From assembly GCA_037013685.1 (NCBI GenBank), contig CM072884.1:100482048-100546047 (forward strand): a DNA stretch of 64,000 nucleotides, in the 5' to 3' direction. This DNA comes from Acridotheres tristis. Its lineage: Eukaryota > Chordata > Aves > Passeriformes > Sturnidae. Below, piece after piece: positions 35,001-48,300 of this stretch. The notes below the pieces were generated by a model that was not told where the DNA came from, did not search any database, and was given only the letters and a program-made list of their open reading frames with translations. The stretch's first letter is position 1. The number at the start of each line of letters is the position of its first letter. Made by a program: the position numbers and the translations under genes.

Positions 35001-37729
35001 AATCCTTTTGCTGCTATGTGAGAACTGCACTTTAGGAAGTAGCACTCTGCTCATTGAAATTACCACAATGTTACTTTTTATGCATTTTTCACTTTTGATT
35101 CTTAATATTCAGAATTATAATCTGACGATTTAAAAATCATTTTTACCATTAATTTCCTCTATCAAGACATGGAAATCATCTTCCTTGAATAAACCTCTGC
35201 AATGCAAACTGAACTGCAATGGGAACATTAACCTTTGATGCACCAATCAGGTGATGTTGCAGGTACTACCACAGTACTAACAACCAGCAAAAAAGCTGTA
35301 GCAATGTGACAGGTAGGATGAATTAAATCTAGCAAGCAACTGAAACCTGCATTTATTTACTAAGAAGACATAACAATACAGGCAATGTTATCACTTACTA
35401 TGAACAACACAAAGAAAAATATATTTTTCAGACCCCTCCAGCTGATATGTGGGATTCTGTGTATTCTTTCAAAAATATGTAGATTTCAAATGTTTTTGAT
35501 GACTCCTGCCGCATAGGAAGAGTTTTATTTTCTCTAAAAACACCATTAGGAGACACATAAGTATCCACATTTCTCCATCAGACCACCTTCAAGTGCTCTT
35601 CTAGGGGATTTAGTAAGGGTTGCCAGCTCTGTCAGCAGCTTGAGATGAACAGAGACAATTGTCCTGGTGGTGCATGGCAGGACAGCTCAGTGGCTCCTGA
35701 ATTGTTCACCCACGTCCCAGCAGAGCCAAGTGGGGCACGGGCAAACACTAAAGGACATGGGCAGGGCTGGGCTCACACATGGCACCACAGGGACTGAAGG
35801 GATATTTTGCCAAATGTAACACCTTGCTGTAGACAGCACCTTTAACTTACTTTTTGTCATGTCTGAATTGGGAGTGCTTTAATCCCCAAATTCTCAGCAT
35901 TAGACAAATGAAGCCTTCTGTACAGACAGAACCTTGTTATTTCCAGTCAAAACTAATGGAAAACAAAAATCTATTGGCATGGGGGCAAATGAATCCAAAT
36001 GGTTGAAAATGTGGGACTGTGGTACTAATGGAAACAAGACAGCATTTTTTCCTGGCTCTCTGGACTTCATTAGGAAACAAATGACATCTGAGATAAGGTA
36101 GGTTGTGCTTCTGCAGGTGGGTATTGAGCTGAAGAAGCTTATTTACCTCCTGGAATATGGCATTGCCAGATAGCCTTGGTTCTTATTCCCATGAGGCCAC
36201 CAGCACCTGAGCCATGGCCACCTTTCTGGCAACTGAGAGGTCCCTGTTCCTTCCCTGTTCAGAGTGTGAAAATAGCCCCAAGTGGCCTGTCATAGCAACA
36301 AACACAGGAGCTGCTGGGAACAACAGTACTGCAAATCCCTCCAAAAGCACTGGCAAGTCCAGGTCACCCTGACTTTGCCCTGAATCTACCACAAATTTCA
36401 GTCCTCAGCGAGATGTCAGACTTCACACTGCTCTTCTATTAGCTGTTTTTGGTTTCCTGGGGTTTGCCATCAAGTGAAGGTTGCTGGGGCTCTGGCTTGC
36501 CATATCTGCAGGAAGAATTTGGTGAAGAAACCTTTTAATTGTATTGATTGTTTCTATACTGACTGAATTCTCAAGGCATCTCAATTCATCTACAGTGGGT
36601 TAATTCCACTCTAAATTAATTTGAGGTTCAGAACCTATTTTTGAAGAGAAATGCTAAAATACCTGTCCTGATGCAGAGAAATCAGGTCTTGAAGTATGTG
36701 ACTGGCAGTACTATGGAATAAGGCTTTTGCTGAGTGCAGGATTTATTTTGGCAATTCTTGGTACACTAAGTCCTGTATCACAGCTTCAGCCTCACATTTC
36801 TGTGTTTTTCTTTCTCTTGTCCTTCCAAGGACAGCTCTCTGATTTAGCAGGAGTGTCAGATGGGTCAACTAGGAAACAAACAGCCTGGTAAAAGCAGAAC
36901 AAGAAATGTGGAGTGAAGGGAAACACAGAATATTTATCTGTGTTGGCCCTGGGATGGTTCCAGATGTCAGTGCTGTGTCAGTGGTGGAGACAGCAGGCAC
37001 ACTGGCCACCACTCTGTGCTACTCCTTTAGGATTGTCTTCCATTTCCAGGCTAAAACTTTCCTCAGAATGTGGGTTTCTCAACACATTTTCTGAATGAAT
37101 TTCATGAAATGCTGCAGCTGTATGATAATATACATAGGAGGAGTGTGGAATGTCTCTGTGTGTGTAATGTAGAGGGCTGTCCCCCAAGATGCTGCTGCTT
37201 ATACTCAAGATTGTGGCTATTGAAAATGAGCTGTATTTCTGGCAGATCCAAGGAAAGCTGGTCCTATTTAGCTTACATTTATTCAACTCTCTGTAAACTG
37301 GTCCTTTTCACTTCATTGTCCTTTAAAGGCAGACATGAATTTCTCCTCTCTTAGAGCTTTCTTCTGTCACTGCTATAAAATATGGAAGTTGCTCATGCAA
37401 AATCAATAGCAAATTCCCTGCTGGATTCGAGGAGTCTCATGTGTGTTATAAAGTCAAATCTCTGCCCGAGAGATCTACTTTGATGATTTTGCTCTGTTTT
37501 ATTCTAATAGAAGTGAAAGGATACGAGTGCTAAATGGGACTTTTTGTTAATTAACACCACAGCTGGGGCAGAGGCTTTCCCTTGGAGGAGAGGTTCCCAA
37601 CAGGCTCAGCTCCCAATGCTGAGATGCTGCTCCAGCTGCAAATGTTCTTCCACAAGGCTGGGGCCTTTCCCACATTGCCACTCTTGTCCTTTCACCTCTG
37701 CCATCCCCTAGGATCAGAGCTGTCATCAC
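32020..37729. other. Unique non-coding DNA
   Basis: About 5.7 kb with no supported gene. GC-richer patches (33000-33900, 35600-35800, 36180-36480) contain opposing open frames of up to about 115 codons without domains. The stretch 34250-36180 is AT-rich and nearly frame-less. No young transposon was recognised. Confidence 0.45.
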
Positions 37730-38195
37730 AAATTTTGGCATAGCTGGGGGCTGATACATTCATTAACTGATTTGAGAACTGAAGCCAAGGCATTTTCCTG
37801 GATGTTGGCCAAGACTGGAGCCAGGTTGGGGAGCTCACAACAGCCACAGGAGAGTGGCCAGCCAGGCTCCTGGCTTGAGGCAGCCTGTGGGGCAGCTTTG
37901 GCTTCAGGAAATTACTTTGTGTCAGCATGGAGTAGATAAAAGCCATGGCCGCACACTTGTCAAGATTACCAGCAAAGAGGAGATCCAACAAGGCACTTTA
38001 TTTTAAAGTTGCTCAATCTCATTACCCACTCACTATGCAGAACCAGACAGAAACCCATGGTATTGCACCTGTTGTCCAAATGAGGGCTTGATGTCCTAGG
38101 CAGAATCTTGGGAAAGACCTCTGGTCTAGAAAGGCATCCCTTTCTGACCAGCATCACCTCGAATTTGTCTGGGGTGAGCTTCAGCCAAGTGCTCT
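37730..38195 (-). mobile_element. Ancient L2/CR1-like LINE relic (reverse transcriptase C-terminal part)
   Basis: On the minus strand, starting near 38187, one frame reads WLKLTPDKFEVMLV. This fits the LINE block of the type KLNPDKTEVLLV, which follows the reverse-transcriptase active site in L2-like members of the CR1 clade. Further along, near 37830-37733, another frame reads NLAPVLANIQ and then LKSVNECISPQLCQNL. These sit where the family has an HITPVL..LHWLP stretch and a KALNGLAPPYL stretch. The order and spacing agree with the family, but stops and frameshifts are many. It is therefore an old relic rather than a bird CR1 copy. Confidence 0.5.
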
Positions 38196-38221
38196 TTTTT
38201 CCATTTCATAGATTTAGTGGC

Positions 38222-38340
38222 ATCAGATGATCTCTCTACATCTCTATATTTCTATATCTATATATCTCTATGCCTCTAACTCTCTATATTTATATAATCA
38301 CCAGATTTTTAAAGACTATACATACACACACACATCTAGA
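38222..38340. repeat. Compound TCTA/TATA and CA microsatellite
   Basis: Imperfect CTCTA, TATCTA and TATA units run from about 38230 to 38295, and a short (CA)n block follows near 38322-38333. It is a standard simple-sequence cluster, likely polymorphic in length. Confidence 0.8.
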
Positions 38341-41300
38341 TCATCCCCATCATCTCTAAGTGCTACTGCATGTTGTCATTTCCTAAGAGGTTCCTGTAGT
38401 TTTTGATGAGGAGACAGGATAATGTGAATATTTTTAGGACTTTAGCTCTTGAATATGGCAGTTTTTCACAGTCTTTTTTGCCTCAAAGGATCTGTACCAG
38501 AGGCTATAGCTCAAATGTTTTTCTCTGAGCCTTACAGGGGTGCTAGGAGCAATATGAGACAGAGCCTGTGTGGCACAGGATAAAACTGAATCAGGGATTT
38601 TTCTTTCTCACTCATTTCCTATTATGTTAATATTTAACAATAATTCATCAATGAGCTTGCACAGGCTGATATTTTCTTGGAAAGGTTATTGTTTTAAAAT
38701 ATTCTTTAGGAGTTGGTAACAATCATCATCAGCCAACAAAAAGGGAGCAGCAATACTTCAGAGAAGACAAGGGTCATCCCCATCATACAAGAAGAAACCA
38801 CAGACAGCAGCAGTGAAAGGTTGTGTCTCAACCATCACAAACCCATTTTGCTCCCAAATGTGTGAAGTTTACAGGTTTATTTTGTGAAAGATGTCCAAAT
38901 TTCTGTGAAAGCATAGCATAAATGAGAAACTCCCTACCCTGCCTGTGCCTATCAGAACAGAGCTTGCCCAAGAAGAGTCCTTATCAGCCCATGTGGCCAG
39001 AGCAAAAGAAGGAAGGAACAGTCCAGCACCCAGCAGCCTCCAGCTGCAAATGACACTCAGCCAAATAATTTTTACAGGATTTCAATTAAGGGATGTGGTA
39101 CCCCACTAAACTGTAAGCTAGAATTTTGGTGATAGAAATAATATTTATGTTATCAGTTAATATTTTGCTTTCAAAAGGCAGAAGTCCGTTATTTTTCTAT
39201 ATTGGACAATTCTAATTTAAAATTATGCAAAATATTATAAAAACATCAATTTCTAATTCTTTATGGTATAGGGGAATTATCACCAACTTCTCAGCCTGAA
39301 CCTGAGTTCTTTTCTCAGGAAATTTGAAAAATCAAAGCAACTGGATTTTACCACCGCATCCTATAGGAATATGCTTGGGTTTTAGCAAGTGTATACCTTC
39401 AGTTGATTTTATTTTCAACTATTTTTATCTTCAACTAATTGTATTTTCTATCTTGGCTTAAGAGCAAAATATCTGAGAATAGAAGCTTCAGTATATGTGA
39501 CTGGTATTTCTTCTAGCCATAGATGTAAAAACCTAACAAGTCTAATAGAGAGCCAATGACCAATACTCAAAGATGCCCAACACCAACAGCTCACCTAAGG
39601 AGGAAATAGCAGCTAAACCACTACTTGTGTCAAAACAGTCTTGACGTTTCTCCGGTGCTATTTGACTACACTTCAAACCAAAATGCCAGATTTTAAGATC
39701 ACTCTATACACCATAGTGTCTCTGTAGGAGTGAGATCCTTTTGCTGTCTCCTGCACGAGCCTCTTTGAAGCAAAAGGATGATTTTTCCACAGTGTTTCTC
39801 ATGTGACATCCACATACTCTTCCACGTATCCATATCTGTTGTGACACTGAATTGTTCAAACGTCTGATTATGGTTTGATTGGTTAGAAACCAATTTACTA
39901 CAGAGAACACATATACCCATACAGTCCTGTCTATGTTTCTTATCCTTCTGAAGCCCCTCAGTAGGAGCAATTTTTCCTTTCCCTGCTGTGAGAACACAGA
40001 TCATGAGGGCTACCCACACTGGCTTTGCATCAGCCTGTGGCAACATGCAGGCACTGGTGACTTCCTCCTGCCCCACTTTCTGCAGGGCCAATTTTTTGGC
40101 TCGTTGTTGCCTTTTGATCTTCAGCTTGGAAAAACAACTTGCCATGGAACTGAGTGCAAAGCATAGATTTTGCACAGTTCTAACCTAAGCTGTTTCATCT
40201 GACCACTTTTAGAGAAGTTCCTTACTAAGACATTGTGCTCCTTGCTTGCACAGTGACCTTATGTCATCTTATTATAAAGCTGAGGAACACCAAAATAAGC
40301 ATCCACATACCAACAGTGTACTCATTATTCTACTGTAGATATATTTCAGATTATAAATTACATGTATGCAAGGAGATAAATTTCAAATATAGAGCACGCA
40401 CAGAATCCCTAACCCTACAAACAAATTTTTATCATGGCCTAGGAAGGATCCTAATAAGGCAACAGAGCAAGTTAAAGAAAGAAGATTAACATCACAAAAA
40501 GGATACATTCATAGAGGAGTGCAAATGCTGTGCACCACAATCTATATGAAATATTTATGAGATTCTAGAATAGCTCTATTTATTATAGTGCTGTTCAGAT
40601 AAAAACAGTGGGCCAGATACTCAAGGTATTTAAAACACAGAAATGCTCTCCAGTTCTGTGCTTCTGTTCTAATGCTTGCACATATCAGAGCTGATCCAGA
40701 CAGTCCAGGCAGGCAGCTGAGACCCACGAATGAGATGTATACTGGGCACTGCTGTGAAAGTACATAAACATGTAGCTAAAGCTTAACATCTTACTCCATG
40801 TAACATTTCCTCTAAAACTCATCTCTTTTTCCAGGCCATCCAGCTTGTATTTGAGCTTGGGATAAATGACCAGAGCCATAAAAAAATGCATTATGGCAAA
40901 GAGACTTTAATAGGGGAAATCCTTCCCGTGACTACATCAGACCTTTGCACTCTGTCCCCACTCTGATCTCTCCAGGTACCCCCAGGCAGGCAGCTTTGCC
41001 TGTGCCTGTGGCTTGCTGGGCCAAGGGAGCCTGGTCTGGATAGCACAAAGGTCCAGGGGCAACTTAGTGCTGCTACCTGTGCTTGACAGCAGCCCAAGGC
41101 AGGAGGTGGAAAATGCTGCACCCTGCTAGGGAAACTTGGTTAGGTTAAAGCAATTACTTACATTGAAACTGGGCCAGAGAACTTAGCCTAATTGCACTTA
41201 CCACGAATTGCATGGAATTTCAAATACCTGACTCTTCAAAATGTCTTGAAATTTGTGCTGATCAGAGCTAGCTAGAAATGCAACACTACATTTTTACTGA

Positions 41301-41964
41301 TTCCTGAATTATTACTCTTGTTCTTAGTTACTCAGAATTATATAGCACTTGATCAGTGCTCCTAGTACATAAACACATGAGCTGTTGCTCCAAGGGCAGC
41401 AGTCACTGGACACCTGGCACCCCCCTGTCTCTGGTTGCAGAGGACAGGACATCAGGGCCAGTCAAGGCTGTGCAGAGGATTCACCTGGTGATGCCTCAGC
41501 ACCTTCTGCCTGCAGAGCACCTTAGAGACTTACCTGTGAGATGGGATCCACCTCATCAACACTGGCTGGCTGTGTCAGCCAGGAACCCAGTCCAAACCTG
41601 TCTCTCTGCAGTCAATAAAGAAGGAGAGACATTCAGAGGGCAATTTATTTCATCTGCCTCAAACAGAAAATGAGTAATTTCCCAAATAAACATTTCTTTA
41701 CTCTCTGACCACAGGAGAAGCCTAAGAGGCCATCCATCCACATTCTCTGCCTTCAGAAGTACTAAAAAACCTACAAGCAACCATAGAAAGGTTAGTTCCT
41801 AAAGAAAATTATTAAATGACTTCAAATCCAGACAAGATCTTATAAACTTGATTCACACATGAAGCCAGAGCCCAAATATAGCTCATAGATTTTGGATCCT
41901 TGGTTGAAATACAGTAAGATTGCAAGAGAAGGAGACTGAAAGACAACATTTTGTAATGGAAAAA
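38341..41964. other. Unique non-coding DNA
   Basis: No gene recognised. The largest open frame (39699-40175, minus, 158 codons) overlaps frames of similar length on the opposite strand and has no known domain. The GC-richer piece at 41380-41620 contains an AATAAAG word near 41607 but no LTR structure could be defined. Confidence 0.45.
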
Positions 41965-42003
41965 TGTTAGTATTAGACAGTATTAGGCAGTGTTAGACAC
42001 TGT
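41965..42003. repeat. 10-bp tandem repeat, about 3.5 copies
   Basis: Units TATTAGACAG, TATTAGGCAG and TGTTAGACAC follow one another at 41971-42000, flanked by partial copies. It is a short minisatellite in AT-rich DNA. Confidence 0.75.
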
Positions 42004-43204
42004 AGAAATTTTGGCATATCCTGGCAGCCTAATTTTCTATATGCCATGTAATTACAGGAATGGATCTTTTTCTAACTTACACCCGCTGAGAGATATAAAG
42101 GTACCTCTGTAGAATTGGTGATGTCTGTAGTTTTGTTCATGCCCTTTGGTTTTCTGGTACATTGAAGACATTACACTGATAATATGCCCCATTAGATGCA
42201 TACCATATTCTGCAGTGAACTAAATCATACTCATTTTATTTACAGAGAATCATGAGGATATACTATTTTTGTCTGAATAAATAAATAACAAATGCGTGCA
42301 CAGCACAGTTTTGATGACTGGGACCTTAAAGAGGCGTGTTACTGACTGTAACACTTCAATTGTGCTTTTCCTTGTTTGCCATACTGTGTTTCAAAAAAGA
42401 CATCCTAATAAGTGACTATACCTCCTCCAGAGAATCCCTGAGCAAGCCGTGACACACACATTTGCACAGGACAGCACATGTACATCTGAAAATTCAAACA
42501 TGCTCCCTTTGTCCAGATAAGAAAATGAACTACTAAAAATGCGTCCTGTTAATCTTTTTCAAATCACCACTAATCTTCTTCCCACTGTTTTTGAACACTC
42601 TCCTCTGGATTCCTCTGTTGTTAACTATTTGATCAAGGAAATGTAATTCTGTCTGGTCATCACAGCTTCGCCTTTATACTTCAAAGAAATGCCTGCATAT
42701 TTTTCAGGAAAATTATTTTCCACTATTTCACACAGAGCTTTATTTTTCTTTAAAGAGTGGGTGAATAGAATGTTCTGTACCAGCAAAAGTCATAAACTGC
42801 AAAGGTTTCCTTGCTATTTTAGCAAAGAACAAAAATGTTTATTAAGGAGTTTGTTTTCCACATTTCCCTGAGATAAGAATACACATTATCAAACTGTTGT
42901 TTCAAACTAGTCTCAATCTTTTTTAATTTGTGAAAATAATACATGTATAATACAAAATAATGCAACTACATGAATAATACAAAAATAATACATGGTCACA
43001 TCTGAAAAATTCTGGAACATTAAACTTAAAAGTGCTATTCCTTTTTCTTTAAAGAAATCGGGTATTATTTTTGTTCATGAGACACTCTACCTATGGATTT
43101 TTAGGAAACAGAAAATAATCTCTGTGTGATGCTTGAGAGAATGAATTCTTTGTTCATAGCATTCATTGACAGGAAAGCAAATTGCAACAATAGACAGGTA
43201 GGAG
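42004..43204. other. Unique non-coding AT-rich DNA
   Basis: Nothing gene-like. An AT-rich repetitive patch at 42935-42993 contains four ATAATAC-type words (ataatacatg, ataatacaaa), probably an old microsatellite. The upstream edge of the CR1 at 43205 is gradual. Confidence 0.5.
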
Positions 43205-45260
43205 CAGGCTCACATTCACAAACCCTGGTCCCCATGGGATCCATGAGTATGTGCTGGAAGCACAGCACAGCAGGGCACAGGCAATGCAGGCAGTTCCTGC
43301 AATGCACTGATGGTAACTTCCCACTCCAAGGCACAGAGCAGCCATGAGGAGAGGGGCTCTGCTGTGCTGTGCTGGACCTTGCTCTCACAAATGAGGGGCT
43401 GGTGAGGAATGTGAGGCTCAAGGGAAGCCCTGGGCTGCAGTGACCAGGGAATGGTGGAGTTTGAGATCCTTAGGGCAGGGAGGAGGGTGCACAGCCAGCT
43501 CAGTGCCCTGGGCTTCAGGAGAGCAAACTTTGGCCTCTTCAGGGATCTGCTTGGTAAAGTGCCAGCCCTGGAGGGAAGAGGAGCCCTAGGAATCTGGCTA
43601 ATGTCCAAAGATCACCTCTTCCAAGCTCAGGAATGATGCTTCCCAACAAAGAGGGAGACAGGCAGCAACACCAGGAGGGCTGTGTGGATGAACAAGGAAC
43701 TCCTGGACAAACTCAAACACAGAAAGGAAACCCACAGAGGGTGGAAGCAAGGACAGATAGCATGGGAGGAATACAGAGAAATTCTCCAAGCAGCCAGGGA
43801 TCAGGTTTGGAAAGCTAAAGCTCTGATAGAATTAAATCTGGCCAGGGATGCCAAGGACAACAAGAAAAGCTTCTATAGGTACATCAGTGATAAAATGAAG
43901 GTTAGGGAATGTGGGCCCTCTCTGGAAGGAAGCAGGAGACCTGATTACCTGGGATGTGGAGAAGGCTGAGGTGCTCAATGACTTTTTTGCCTCATTCCTC
44001 ACCAGCAAGCTCTCCAGTCACACCACCCAAGTCACTGAAGGCAAAGGCAGGGATTGGGAGAATGAGAAACTGCCCACAATAGGAGATCAGGTTTGAGATC
44101 ATCCCAGGAAGCTGAAGGCGGATGAGTCCAGGGCACCTGATGAGACACATCTGTGGGTAGAAAACTGGTGGATGAAGTAGCTAAGGCACTTTCCATCTTA
44201 TTTGAGAAGTCATGGCAGTTCAGTGAAACTCCCACTGATTGGAAAAGGGGAAACAACACCCATTTTTAAAGAGAGGAGAAAGGAAGACCTAGGTAACTAC
44301 AGGCTAGTCAGTCTTAACTTTGTGCCTGGCAAGTTTATAAAGCTGATCCTCCTGGCAGTTGTGCTAAGGCACACAGAAAATGAGGATGTGCTTGGTGAAA
44401 GCCAGCATAGCTTCACTAAGGGCAAACTGTGCCTGACAAATTTGGTGGCCTTCCATTGAGTTACAGAGATGATGGATGAGGGAAGAGCAGCTGCCATCAC
44501 TTACCTGGATTTGTGCAAAGCACTTGACTCTGCCCAGCATGATGCCCTTGTTTCTCAAGTGGGGAGACGTGGATATGGCAGATTATCCATCCAGTGGATG
44601 AGGAACTGGCTGGATGGCCACACTCAAAGTGTTGTGATCAATGATTCAACAACCAAGTGGAGACCAGTGATGAGTGGTGCTCCTCAGGGGAGCACCAGAT
44701 ACTGGGACTTGTTTAACATCTTTGTCAGTGACATGGACAGTGGCTTGAGTGCCCTTGCAGCCCAGAAAGCCAAACATGTCTTGAGCTGCATCAAAAAGCA
44801 GCACGGGCAGCAGGGCAAGGGGGCGGAGGGGGGTTGTGATTCTGCCCCTCTACTCTCATGAAACCCCACCCCACAGTGGAGCACAGTGTCCAGATCCAGG
44901 GCCCCCAAAATCAGAAGGACATGGACATGGACCTGCTGGAACAAGCCCAGAGAAAGCCACAAAGATGATCAGAGAGCTGGAGCACCTCTCCTATGACGAA
45001 AGGCTGCAAGGCTTGGAGTTGTTCATCCTGGAGAGGAAAAGGCTCCAGGAAACCCTACAGCACCTTCCAGTTTACATGGTTTACAGGAAAGCTGGAGAGG
45101 GACTTTTCACAAGGTTATGTAGGGAATGGCTTACTGAAAGAGATTTAAATTACATATGAGGAAAAAGTTATTTACTGTGAGGATAGTTGTGGATGCCCCA
45201 TCCCTGGAAGTGTTCATGGGCAGGTGGATGTGGCTTTGAGCAACATGGTCTAGTGGAAGG
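43205..45260 (+). pseudogene. CR1 ORF2 endonuclease/reverse transcriptase relic
   Basis: The two-domain CR1 protein would nick target DNA and copy the element RNA. Here the endonuclease signature that in CR1 reads SDH is SDQ (codon CAG at 43445-43447), so the catalytic histidine is gone. The reading frame is broken repeatedly; open stretches lie at 43451-43636, 43682-43969, 44202-44459, 44469-44861 and 44836-45159 in differing frames. The polymerase keeps the APQGS motif, but the copy jumps from SDMDSGL directly to ALAAQKAKHVLSC near 44750, which removes the FADD active site. A second jump near 45186 joins FTVRIV to VDAPSLEVF and removes the HWNRLPRE segment. It cannot be active. Confidence 0.9.
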
Positions 45261-45343
45261 TGTCCCTGCCCGTGGCTGGGCAGTTGGAACTGGATGCTGT
45301 TTAAGGTCCCTTCCAGCACAAACCATTCTCTGATTCTATAAGT
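43205..45343 (+). mobile_element. CR1 LINE, longest copy in the window, endonuclease to 3' tail
   Basis: A sense-strand CR1 of about 2.1 kb. It starts within the endonuclease domain (MCWKHSTAGHRQCRQFLQC near 43238) and continues with LDLALTNEGLVRNV, GCSDQGMVEF and RRANFGLFRDLLGK. The linker [15 protein letters not shown] to [20 protein letters not shown] follows. Next come the reverse-transcriptase blocks PIFKERRKEDLGNYRLVSL, QHSFTKGKLCLTNLVAF, WMRNWLDGH and MSGAPQGS, and then the C-terminal IRELEHLSYDERLQGLELF and VVDAPSLEVF. It ends in AAGGTCCCTTCCAGCACAAA and CCATTCTCTGATTCTATAA, the canonical 3' tail. Two internal deletions, near 44750 and near 45186, shorten it. It is 5'-truncated like most CR1 copies. 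Confidence 0.95.
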
Positions 45344-48300
45344 TCTGAATTGCCTCTTGGGTTACACAAAAAAATATACTCTAAGATGAAGTGTCAGTGT
45401 ATTACACAATGGACAAGTATCAGAATGTAAAGTCTGTTCTTAAGAAACACAGGCAGCAATCCAGCAGTACAGGTACAGGTATGTGTGCTCAAAGTCCTAT
45501 ATGTGAATATTTCTTATGCTTAACAACAAGTGCATGTGTAAGTATTTTTCCAGACTGGGGCCATAACCTCTGCTCTTTCCCATTGCAGGAGAGTTGCTAC
45601 TGCTCCCTGTCCTGTGCTTCTGCACAAGGCTTTGTGCCAGGTGTTGCACATTCATGTCTTTCAAGTTCTGAAGATGGGAGGTTAACCAAAATTAAATTGT
45701 TCAAATTAAATCAGAGAGGAATGAGAGAAAATTGTTAGTTGAAGCTCACAGAAAGTGCAGGTGCAATTTGGAAATTAAATGCAAGCCTAAATAGGAGCAA
45801 TGAGGGGATAACACAGGTGTGTTGCATGTTACCTAGCAATGAAAACCCTCTGTGATATGCAAATTGAGAATTGATTTGGAAAGCATAAATCTAGTCAGGC
45901 ATGTACTGAACAGTAGCATAAATTAATAACTTTTTGCCACAAATAATCCTGAAGTTCTTTGTACATTTAACTGATGAAAATTGGACATCTCATGAATTCT
46001 CAGAATTGAAATCACTTCATGACAGAACAGTTTAAAACAAGTCCATGCGATAGCATCACATCTTTGAAAACATAGAAGCTTGGGGTGAAATCCAGCTTCT
46101 AGTGAAAACAGGTCTTTCAGCATCGCCTCCCTCTGGCCCCAAATCACTCCTAGGACCTGATGTTATATTTGTAGGACTGTGGCCACAGCTGTGCAGCAGC
46201 CCCTGGATCTGCAGGAGCATGCTGAGCAGCAGAGATGGGGACAAGACCCAGGCAATGGGAACTGCACCATCACCCATTTGCAGATTCCCACAGGAGAGCC
46301 CATCCTGGATGAGACTGCCCTAAACCAGCTTCTTTTGTCCCTTTGGGAAGTGCCCCCAAAAATTGAGGGTACCCCTGGCTGTGCTGCACCCAAAGCTTCA
46401 GCCCATGGTTTGCTTCTGAGGTTTCTGTTTCCTCTGATTGATTGTCTTCTCCCAGGAAATGCATTAAAGCAAACTGCAGGTGGAGGCTCTGCAGAAGGGA
46501 GCACATCAGGCTAAAGAAATGGAAACACTGGGTTACATTATCCCCAAATTTGCCAGCAGTAAGGCCAATCTCACTTCAGGGGCATCTGGGGGAGGGATAG
46601 ATACTGATTGTCTTTGGAGATTTCATTGGTATGAGTGGAATGGTTCATTAATCATTCCACGGAGTCTTTTTTAGCAAATTTGTGGCATGTAAAGTGGTAC
46701 TGAAAAGGTCATGCTGTTTAATGTAGAATAAATAAAAGCAATCTTATTTTAGTAAGAGTCAATCATATTTCAGTGTTTTTAAGGCAAAGACTGTGTCAAG
46801 TGCCAGCATCTTTGGTAAACAGGTTTTTGTATTGTTTTCTGTAGCCCACAGAGAATAGAAAGTGACCTTGTTTGAAGGAAAAGTACCAATAATACGTCAA
46901 AATATTATTAACATCTTTCTCCAGTTTCCCAAGTTTTCCTAATCCAAATGACTGAGTAAATAAAAACCAAAGTGAAGTAATCAATAAGAGGGAGCTTGAT
47001 GATAGGAAGTCTAAAACAGAGGAAAAATACTCAAAGTGCAGAAGCAGCAATCTGGTTTGGCTGTAGGGTAAATATATATTTATTAACAGAGCTCCATTAT
47101 TATATTTATATATTATGGTATTATGCACTGAGTTGAAATACGCATAATAGGTAACTAAGAAGGGGTAATTAATTTAGAAAGTATCAATTAATTCCTTAGT
47201 CTCTTTCAAAAATCCAACTGCATGAGTGAATATTTAAGGTGGAATATGCAAGGCACATGTAGTACAAACTTTTTAATAAAGTATTAAAATACTTCATTTA
47301 GAATGCCCGGCCTAATTATCAGATTGGTCAGGTCAATATGACAGCTACAAATTGCTTTTGATAGTAAGATGTCAAACTGAACACCTCCAGAAAACCAGAA
47401 AAGATGTTCTCTGGGATAAACAATCTGGGCTATTTCTGTAATTACACATTTGCATGAGAATTGAATCACTTCATAGAACAAAATTTTTTTTTGGACTGTA
47501 TTCTTTGTTAATCATTAAACCAAGTGACCTCAGTGGCTCTGATGTGGCTTTTTTGCCTTCCTCTTCTCCTCTACTCACTTCAGTGACTTCCTTAATCATT
47601 CAGTTAACCTGTAAAAGATGAAAAGGGCAAACAAAATCTATGTGGTTTGTCTGCATGTAACATGAATAATGACGATTATTTTTAAGAAACCAAGAATTGG
47701 TTCAACGCAACAGGTTAGAAAATGCTCATCTAAATGTTTTATGAGAGCTGATTTATCTCAAAATACAACAAAATAAAGTAAATAATGTATGTGGAAAATT
47801 AGGCAGTGCAAGAAGCAAAAGAACATTAAAGAAAAAACCCCAGACTGTACTACTTTGAGTATGTTTCCCTTCTACAAGCGTACAAATAACACCACTAACC
47901 ACAGACTTCCCAGATCTGCTAGGCACAGATCAATTTATGTTTTGTCCACATGGGTAAACCTCACCATTACATGGCTAGGCAGGGTAGCAGTGTGCCTTGT
48001 AGCAACCAGCAGCAACTTAACTTTCCCAGAAAGTATCTGTGAGAGTCTGAAATCTGATGGGTAGGGGCCAGGAGATGATGGGAACAGAATGGAAAGGAGA
48101 CAGGTAAAAACAAAATATACAGCTGTGGGAGACATGACAAACATCTAAACCTAGTGAGGCTTGATACATACATGAGTTTCTTCTTGTAATGTCAACCTAA
48201 GAAAATGTTTCCCACATTTTAAAATTTAGGGCTGTACCAAGAGTACCATTATTTAATTGCTAAGAGGGTGTTCTTCTGCTTTCTACCAAAAATGTGTTAT

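Noticed and set aside
39699..40188. 158-codon minus-strand open frame
   Set aside because: Open frames of similar size occupy the opposite strand over the same bases, and no protein family is recognisable.
46179..46514. 111-codon frame in a GC-richer patch as a possible exon
   Set aside because: Several frames on both strands are equally open, no domain is visible and no convincing splice boundaries frame it.
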